From a bacterium (GTDB lineage: Bacteria > KSB1 > UBA2214): a stretch of 19,363 nucleotides of DNA. Each line of letters begins with the position of its first letter. Positions within the stretch are counted from its first letter, which is position 1. Shown here piece by piece: positions 14,265 to 19,363 of this stretch. A model generated the notes under the pieces. It was not told where the DNA came from. It made no database searches and worked only from the letters and a program-made list of their open reading frames with translations. Both the position numbers and the translations under genes were made by a program. The DNA lies in assembly GCA_029560815.1 (NCBI GenBank), contig JAKQKF010000161.1, positions 1 through 19,363 of the forward strand, read 5' to 3'.

Positions 14265-15584
14265 ATGCGTTTCTCCATCCTTGTCCCCCTCTTTTTTGCG
14301 TTTGCCGGGGCGGCGGCGGCTCAGCAGAGCCTGCCGGAATGTGTGCGCATCGCCCTCGCCCGCAACCCGGGCCTGAAAGCGGCTGAAAGCGACGCGGGGA
14401 TCGCCGCCGCCGATGTCGTCCAGGCGAAAGCGGCGAGGCTGCCCGCCCTCGATTTCAGCGGGAGCTACCGGCGGCAGAGCACAGTGCCGGAATTGAATTT
14501 CGATTCCCCTCTTTTCCAGCAGTTCTTTCCGGCCGGCGGGGTCAGGCTGGGGGCGCTGGACAATTCGGATTTGCGTCTGACGGTGAGCCAGCCGATCTTT
14601 TCCGGTTTCCGTCTGAGTCAGTCGCGGACTGCGGCGGCAGCCCTGGCTGAGGCGAGCCGGGGCGAGGTTGCGCGCCAGCGCAACGAGTTGATTTTCCGGG
14701 TTGAATCGGCCTATGCAGCTCTGCTGCGGGCGCAGAAGGGGGCGGAGATCGCCCGCAGCGCCCGGGAGCAGATCGCCGCCCATCTGCGCGATGTCGAGGT
14801 CATGGTCGAACAGGGCCTGGCGCGGCGCGATGAGCGCCTGCGCGTCGAGGTCAAGGCCTCCGAAGCTGAGCTGGTCCTGCTCCAGGCCGAGAATGGCGTT
14901 GCACTGGCGGAGGCCGCCCTTGAAAACCTCCTCGCCACGCCTCTGCCGGCCGGCGAGATGTATGCGGAGATGGGACCCGGCCGCCTGGAGCCCGGGGATC
15001 TCGCAAGTTCTCTGGCGCTGGCGCTGGCGAACCGGCCCGAGCTGGAGCGGCTGGCGCGGGCGGCCGATGCCGCCGCGGCGGGAAAAAAGATCGCCCGCGG
15101 AGGGCGGCTGCCCAATGTCGCCGGCTTTGCCAGCTACGGTTACGGCAAGCCCGGTCTTGACATGATCCGCAATGAATGGATGAACTACTGGCTGGTGGGA
15201 GTCGGCGCCGAATGGAACCTCTGGAACTGGGGCAGGACCGGCGCGAAGGTGGAGCAGGCCGAACTGCGGCTGCAGGGGCTGGCGGAGAGCGAGCGCCAGC
15301 TGCGCGAGGGAATCGCGCTCGAGGTGAAGCAGTCCCATCTGCGCCTGGCCGAAGCGGCCAAGCGGCTGGAGGTGACGGCGCGGATGGCCGAGCAGGCGCA
15401 GGCGAGTTTTGCGGTTGCCGAGAAGCGCTACCAGCAGGGGCAGGCTTCGAATACCGACTATTTCGATGCCCAGTCCGAGCTGACCCGGGCGCGGCTGCAG
15501 CGGGCCGAGGCTGAGGTCGCGTCGGCCCTGGCCCGCGCCGAGTGGCGCCGGGCGGTGGGTCTCAGCGACAAAGAGTATCAATGA
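14265..15584 (+). CDS. TolC-family outer-membrane efflux channel
   Basis: 439 residues: a signal peptide (MRFSILVPLFFAFAGAAAAQQ) followed by two repeats of long alanine/glutamate/arginine-rich helices, each with a short beta segment, the duplicated TolC plan. The first repeat begins SLPECVRIALARNPGLKAAES. The second begins near LASSLALALANRPELERLARAA and ends in the helices around EKRYQQGQASNTDYFDAQSELTRARLQ. It should trimerise as the outer-membrane tunnel for the pump encoded downstream. ATG 14265 has AGGAG five bases upstream. An in-frame ATG at 14241, also with AGGAGG, would add eight polar residues before the signal peptide and is less likely. The gene begins 25 bp after tetR. Confidence 0.92.
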   Translation: MRFSILVPLFFAFAGAAAAQQSLPECVRIALARNPGLKAAESDAGIAAADVVQAKAARLPALDFSGSYRRQSTVPELNFDSPLFQQFFPAGGVRLGALDNSDLRLTVSQPIFSGFRLSQSRTAAAALAEASRGEVARQRNELIFRVESAYAALLRAQKGAEIARSAREQIAAHLRDVEVMVEQGLARRDERLRVEVKASEAELVLLQAENGVALAEAALENLLATPLPAGEMYAEMGPGRLEPGDLASSLALALANRPELERLARAADAAAAGKKIARGGRLPNVAGFASYGYGKPGLDMIRNEWMNYWLVGVGAEWNLWNWGRTGAKVEQAELRLQGLAESERQLREGIALEVKQSHLRLAEAAKRLEVTARMAEQAQASFAVAEKRYQQGQASNTDYFDAQSELTRARLQRAEAEVASALARAEWRRAVGLSDKEYQ

Positions 15585-15606
15585 AAAGTGGTTTTCCCGA
15601 AAAGCA

Positions 15607-15734
15607 TTTCTCACAAAGGCACGGAGACACAAAGAAAGCAAAAATCAGTTCCCGGTTTTCATGGAAGTCTTGAGAGAGAAGATTGATCATGGATGAATCT
15701 CTCATCTCAGTGCCCTCTGTGCCACTGTGTGAAA
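15607..15734. repeat. Intergenic inverted-repeat element (CACAAAGGCACGGAGAC type)
   Basis: The left arm (15607-15638, beginning TTTCTCACAAAGGCACGGAG) and the reverse complement of the right arm (15699-15734, beginning TTTCACACAGTGGCACAGAG) align imperfectly, enclosing about 60 bp. From memory, such CACAGAGGCACGGAGACAC-type sequences recur in intergenic regions of many environmental bacteria and give rise to spurious ORFs reading like FVSPCLCEKCF. Here it separates the TolC and adaptor genes (203-bp gap) inside the operon. I see no gene in the gap. Confidence 0.6.
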
Positions 15735-15751
15735 TTGTATTTTGGTGACTT

Positions 15752-15766
15752 GACAAAAGCTTTGTC
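15752..15766 (+). promoter_or_regulatory. Short palindrome before the adaptor gene
   Basis: GACAAA-AGC-TTTGTC is a perfect 6-bp inverted repeat. It overlaps a TTGACA hexamer (15750-15755) that lacks a good -10 box (ATTAAC at 17 bp), and any transcript from it would have almost no leader. It may be a small RNA hairpin or an operator; the evidence is thin. Confidence 0.25.
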
Positions 15767-15787
15767 TCCTGGATTAACGAGGACTCT

Positions 15788-16678
15788 ATGCGAACTCTAC
15801 TCTATGCAGTACTCAGCATCCTGGCCCTGCTGATCATCAGCGGCTGCGGCCATGACGACAGTGGCTTGATCACCGGCTCCGGCACCCTGGAGGCGACCGA
15901 GGTGCTGGTCAGCGCCAGGACCGGCGGCACCCTGACCGCGATCCTGGTCAGCGAGGGCGATGCGGTCGAGGCGGGCCAGCTCATCGCCGTCATCGACAGC
16001 GAAAAGGTCTTTCTGCAGAAGAAGCAGGCCCTGGCCGCCCTCGAGGAACTCCGGCTCAACCGTCTCAATGCCGTGCGGCTGACCCGCACCGCCCGGGAGA
16101 ACCTCGACAATCTCGCCAAAAAGAGCGGGCGCGTCGGGGCGCTGCTGGAGGAGGGCAGCGCCACGCAGCAGCAGTATGACGATCTCGAGACCGGCCGCAA
16201 GGCGGCCGAGGCGCAGTACGAGAACGCGCGCACCACTCTGGGCGCCCTGGATGCCCGCGAGGCGCAGCTGCAGGCCCAGATCGGGCTGGTCGAGAGCCAA
16301 CTGCGCGACGTCCGGGTGACCGCCCCCATCAGCGGGGTGGTGATCGGCAAATATCTCGAGGAGGGTGAGATGGCGCGTCCCCTCGCCCCGGTGGTCACGA
16401 TCGCCGATCTGGGCCATATGCACATCCGCGTCTATCTGAAAGAGAGCGGGATCGCGCGCATCCGTCTCAACGGCGGGGCGGAGATCACCATCACCGCCTG
16501 GCCCGAGAAGAAATTCCCCGGCCGCATCGCCTGGATCTCGGACAAGGCCGAGTTCACCCCCAAGAATATCCAGACCAAAGAGGCGCGCAGCGACCTGGTC
16601 TATGCGGTCAAGGTGGAGGTGCCCAATCCGGAGGGGATCCTCAAGATCGGCATGCCGGCTGATGTGACCCTGCTGTGA
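15788..16678 (+). CDS. HlyD/MFP-family lipoprotein efflux adaptor
   Basis: 296 residues. The signal ends IISGC, predicting lipidation at Cys20. The core follows membrane-fusion-protein order. The first lipoyl half is GTLEATEVLVSARTGG...VSEGDAVEAGQLIAVID. A coiled-coil hairpin of about 110 residues (roughly 75-175, rich in Ala, Glu, Gln, Leu) comes next, then the second lipoyl half DVRVTAPISGVVIGKYLEEGEMARP, and beta-barrel strands ending LKIGMPADVTLL. It should bridge the inner-membrane ABC complex and the TolC-like channel, as YbhG or MacA do. GAGGA precedes ATG 15788 by four bases. Its TGA overlaps the ATG of the next gene by one base. Confidence 0.92.
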   Translation: MRTLLYAVLSILALLIISGCGHDDSGLITGSGTLEATEVLVSARTGGTLTAILVSEGDAVEAGQLIAVIDSEKVFLQKKQALAALEELRLNRLNAVRLTRTARENLDNLAKKSGRVGALLEEGSATQQQYDDLETGRKAAEAQYENARTTLGALDAREAQLQAQIGLVESQLRDVRVTAPISGVVIGKYLEEGEMARPLAPVVTIADLGHMHIRVYLKESGIARIRLNGGAEITITAWPEKKFPGRIAWISDKAEFTPKNIQTKEARSDLVYAVKVEVPNPEGILKIGMPADVTLL

Positions 16679-17607
16679 TGGAGAAGAGCGTGGTCTACGA
16701 TATCAGTATCAGCGCTTTGAGCAAATCCTTCGGGGCGGTGACCGCCCTTGACGGCCTTGACCTGGCCGTCGGCGAGGGGGAGATGCTCGGACTGATCGGC
16801 CCCGACGGCGCGGGCAAGACCACGGCGCTGCGGATCCTCTGCGGGCTGCTGCTCGCCGGCAGCGGCACCGTCCGCGTCGCCGGTCTCGACCCCGGCCGGG
16901 AGACGCGCCGGGTGCGCAGCTTTCTCGGCTACATGCCCCAGCGGTTCTCTCTCTACCCGGACTTGACCGTGGAGGAGAATCTGCGCTTTTTCGCCGATCT
17001 CTTCCGGGTGCCGAAGGCGGAGCGCGAAGAGCGGATGGCGCGGCTGCTCGATTTCAGCCGGCTGGGCCCTTTCACCGGCCGCCTCAGCGCCCGGCTCTCG
17101 GGCGGCATGAAGCAGAAACTCGCTCTCTCCTGCACCCTGATCCACACCCCGAAGATCCTGCTCCTGGATGAGCCGACCACCGGTGTGGATCCGGTCTCGC
17201 GGCGGGAATTCTGGGAGATACTCGCCGGCCTGAAGCGGGAGGGGGTGACGATCGTGGTGACCACTCCCTACATGGACGAGGCGGCGCGGTGCGACCGGGT
17301 GGCTTTTATCCACCGCGGACGGCTCCTGACGGTCTCTCCCCCGGCGGAGATACCCGGGCTTTACCGTGAGGCGTTGATCGAGGTGCGGAGCGGGGATAAT
17401 CTGGCGGCGGCCCGGGCCCTGCGCGCCAGCGGCCGGTTCGAAAGCGTGCAGGCCTTCGGCGACCGCATCCACCTGAGCGCGCCGGGGAACTCGATGGAAG
17501 TGGCGGGCGCCGTTCGCGTCGTGCTGGAGCAGGCCGGGATCCGTCTCGATGCGGCTGAGCCGGTCGTGGCCGGGATCGAGGATGTCTTTGTCGAACTCTT
17601 GAGATAG
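16678..17607 (+). CDS. ABC transporter ATPase 1 (YbhF N-half-like), degenerate H-loop
   Basis: 309 residues: Walker A GPDGAGKTT (41-49), Q-loop MPQ (86-88), an intact signature LSGGMKQ (140-146) and Walker B LLLDEP (161-166). The switch histidine is replaced by proline (VVTTPYMDEA, P197). The last ~90 residues are a regulatory extension (EVRSGDNLAAARALRASG). The start ATG 16678 shares a base with the adaptor stop; GTG 16675 is an alternative. It belongs with the next ATPase as one heterodimer. E. coli YbhF and RbbA carry the two units in one chain, with an equally non-histidine H-loop in the first (recalled from the family). Confidence 0.93.
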   Translation: MEKSVVYDISISALSKSFGAVTALDGLDLAVGEGEMLGLIGPDGAGKTTALRILCGLLLAGSGTVRVAGLDPGRETRRVRSFLGYMPQRFSLYPDLTVEENLRFFADLFRVPKAEREERMARLLDFSRLGPFTGRLSARLSGGMKQKLALSCTLIHTPKILLLDEPTTGVDPVSRREFWEILAGLKREGVTIVVTTPYMDEAARCDRVAFIHRGRLLTVSPPAEIPGLYREALIEVRSGDNLAAARALRASGRFESVQAFGDRIHLSAPGNSMEVAGAVRVVLEQAGIRLDAAEPVVAGIEDVFVELLR

Positions 17608-17615
17608 ACGGTATT

Positions 17616-18395
17616 ATGGAGCATCACTATTCAGTAGTCGTGGAAGAGCTCACCCGCCGTTTCGGCGAATTCGTCGCGGTCGACCGGGTGAGCTTTAGCG
17701 TACGCGACGGCGAGATCTTTGGCTTTCTCGGCGCCAACGGCGCGGGCAAGACCACGGTCATCCGCATGCTCTGCGGCCTGCTCCTGCCCACCTCCGGCAA
17801 GGCCAGGGTGGAGGGCTATGACATCCATACCGAAAGCGGCCGGATCAAGGAGAATATCGGCTACATGTCGCAGAAATTCTCCCTCTATGATGACCTGACC
17901 GTAGCCCAGAACCTCCAATTCTACGGCGGCATCTACGGCCTCGGCCGGGCGGAACTGGACCGGGCCGTCACCGCGGCCATCGCCACCACCGATCTCGAGG
18001 CGCATCTCGGCAAATTGACCAGGGATATCCCCGCCGGCTGGAAGCAGCGCCTGGCCCTCTCCTGCGCCATTCTCCATCAGCCCAAACTTCTCTTTCTTGA
18101 CGAGCCCACCGGCGGAGTCGATCCAATCTCCCGCCGCGCTTTCTGGGGGCTGATCTACGATCTGGCGGAGAAGGGGACCACCGTTTTTGTCACCACTCAC
18201 TATATGGATGAAGCCGAGTACTGCAACCGGCTTTCGATCATGCACGCCGGACGCATCATCGCCATCGGCGCGCCGGGCGAGCTCAAGGCGCGCTACCGCA
18301 AGCAGACCATCGAGGATCTCTTCATCGATCTGGTGCGGGGAGAGAGCGCTGCGCCGCCGTCGGCAAAAGAGGGAGAGGGAGCCCAAAGCCTGTGA
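17616..18395 (+). CDS. ABC transporter ATPase 2 (YbhF C-half-like), degenerate signature
   Basis: 259 residues: Walker A GANGAGKTT (39-47), Q-loop MSQ (84-86), Walker B LLFLDEP (158-164) and a normal switch histidine in VTTHYMDEA (H195). The signature motif is degenerate, IPAGWKQ (138-144) instead of LSGGxxQ. That complements the first ATPase, which has a good signature but no switch histidine. A charged 20-residue tail (RGESAAPPSAKEGEGAQ) ends the protein. It starts 8 bp after the previous stop, and its own TGA overlaps the GTG start of the permease. Confidence 0.93.
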   Translation: MEHHYSVVVEELTRRFGEFVAVDRVSFSVRDGEIFGFLGANGAGKTTVIRMLCGLLLPTSGKARVEGYDIHTESGRIKENIGYMSQKFSLYDDLTVAQNLQFYGGIYGLGRAELDRAVTAAIATTDLEAHLGKLTRDIPAGWKQRLALSCAILHQPKLLFLDEPTGGVDPISRRAFWGLIYDLAEKGTTVFVTTHYMDEAEYCNRLSIMHAGRIIAIGAPGELKARYRKQTIEDLFIDLVRGESAAPPSAKEGEGAQSL

Positions 18396-19363
18396 GAGCG
18401 AGAATCTACGCCATCCTCCGCAAAGAGTTCATCCATATCCTGCGCGACCCGCGCAGCCTGGTGATCGTCTTTTTACTCCCCATCCTGATGGTGCTGCTCT
18501 ACGGCCACGCCATCACCTTCGACATCCGCGACATCAAGCTGGGGCTGCTCGACCAGGATAAAACTCCGGCCGCGCGCGAACTGGTCGAGGGTCTGGTCAG
18601 CTCGAACTATTTCAGGCTGACCGGTGTGCTGGAGAGCCGCGAAGAGATCAGTGAGGCTTTTCTCCACCGCCGCATGATCGCGGTGCTGGTCATCCCGCAG
18701 GGTTTTGCCGCCTCCATGGCGAGCCGGACGCAGAGCGAGGTGCAGGTGATCATCGATGGCTCCAATGCCAATACCGCCACGGTGGCGATGAATTACATCA
18801 AGGCCTACTTTGTCACCCGTTCACTGCAGCTCAACGCGCTGGTCATGCGGACGCCCATCGACCTGCAGCCGCGCGTCTGGTACAATCCCGATCTCAAGAG
18901 CGTGAACTTTATCGTCCCGGGTTTGGTGGCGGTGATCATGATGCTGATCTGCGCCCTGCTCACCTCGGTGACGGTGGCGCGGGAGCGCGAGACCGGCACC
19001 ATGGAGCAGATCCTGGTCTCGCCGGTGCGTTCGCTCGAGATCATCGCCGGCAAGACCCTGCCCTACATCCTGCTCGGGCTGGTGGACGGGATTGTGGTGG
19101 TGGTCTTCGCCTGGCTCTGGTTCGGCGTTCCTTTCCACGGCGAGCCCCTCTGGCTGCTGGGATACGCCTTGATCTTCATCTACACCTGTCTGAGCTTTGG
19201 CATCTTTATATCGGCGCGGGTCCCCAACCAGCAGATGGCCCTGATGATGACCATGGTCGCCACCCTCCTGCCGTCGATTCTGCTTTCGGGTTTCATTTTC
19301 CCCATCGCCTCGATGCCCAGGCTGCTGCAGCTGCTCAGCTATATCGTCCCGGCCAAATATTTC
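18392..19363 (+). CDS. ABC-2 type permease (YbhS/YbhR-like), 3' end outside window
   Basis: 324 residues are visible from a GTG start that overlaps the preceding stop (GTGA); the frame is still open at the right edge. It begins with a cytoplasmic helix containing LRDPRSL. A first membrane span (about 22-40) follows, then a large extracytoplasmic domain (about 45-165) and the ABC-2 membrane core, including ARERETGTMEQILVSPVRSLE (196-216), GKTLPYILLGLVDG and SGFIFPIASMP (299-309). A full protein would be about 370 residues. In related operons a second permease gene follows, and the same is expected beyond the window. Substrate unknown; drugs or other amphiphiles are typical. Confidence 0.92.
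   Translation, partial: MRARIYAILRKEFIHILRDPRSLVIVFLLPILMVLLYGHAITFDIRDIKLGLLDQDKTPAARELVEGLVSSNYFRLTGVLESREEISEAFLHRRMIAVLVIPQGFAASMASRTQSEVQVIIDGSNANTATVAMNYIKAYFVTRSLQLNALVMRTPIDLQPRVWYNPDLKSVNFIVPGLVAVIMMLICALLTSVTVARERETGTMEQILVSPVRSLEIIAGKTLPYILLGLVDGIVVVVFAWLWFGVPFHGEPLWLLGYALIFIYTCLSFGIFISARVPNQQMALMMTMVATLLPSILLSGFIFPIASMPRLLQLLSYIVPAKYF

Noticed and set aside
14253..15641. 462-residue minus-strand frame
   Set aside because: It is antisense to the TolC-like gene and has no recognisable domain or start signal.
15562..15756. 64-residue minus-strand frame containing FFVSPCLCEKCF
   Set aside because: It is translated from the intergenic repeat element; a known kind of spurious ORF.
1..19363. 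CRISPR array, tRNA, rRNA, transposase or phage genes
   Set aside because: I looked for regular spaced repeats, cloverleaf sequences and mobile-element proteins on both strands and found none.

Overview
The window is GC-rich, gene-dense DNA from a Gram-negative bacterium. Three things indicate the Gram-negative envelope: an outer-membrane beta-barrel, a TolC-family channel and two lipoproteins. The lineage is uncertain. A secreted amidase carrying golvesin-like and fibronectin III modules recalls the Bacteroidota/FCB side of the tree. However, the best promoters here are ordinary sigma70-type (TTGACA/TATATT with 17-bp spacers), not the Bacteroidota type. An FCB-related or candidate-phylum lineage with respiratory multihaem cytochromes is my best guess, and this is inference. 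I saw no tRNA, rRNA, CRISPR array or transposase.

Region 1 (1-4045). The 3' end of a trypsin-like serine protease closes with a strong terminator. Then a leftward cluster reads beta-barrel porin, dodecahaem cytochrome c, and a membrane protein fused to a spermidine-synthase-like domain. Porin plus multihaem cytochrome suggests electron transfer across the outer membrane.

Region 2 (4046-6532). A 364-bp divergent control region holds a near-perfect palindrome, a G-quadruplex-capable hairpin and a sigma70-like promoter. It drives a DAACS-family symporter and a cyclase-family metal-dependent hydrolase homologue. Both carry unusual substitutions at ion or metal sites. A bidirectional terminator separates them from the next leftward genes.

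Region 3 (6551-11277, leftward). A large lipoprotein amidase has its catalytic domain interrupted by a golvesin-like module. It is followed by a cyclic-nucleotide-binding-domain protein whose stop overlaps the start of an AI-2E-type permease.

Region 4 (11462-13234). A single-gene class I fumarase and a 60-residue membrane protein converge on a shared terminator.

Region 5 (13354-19363, rightward, running off the end). A TetR repressor heads an efflux operon: TetR, TolC-like channel, HlyD-like lipoprotein adaptor, two ABC ATPases and an ABC-2 permease. The layout resembles the E. coli cecR-ybhGFSR locus, with YbhF split into two genes and a TolC gene added. The promoter and a palindromic operator directly behind its -10 box are readable. 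The two ATPases carry complementary degenerations, predicting one active and one dead ATP site.
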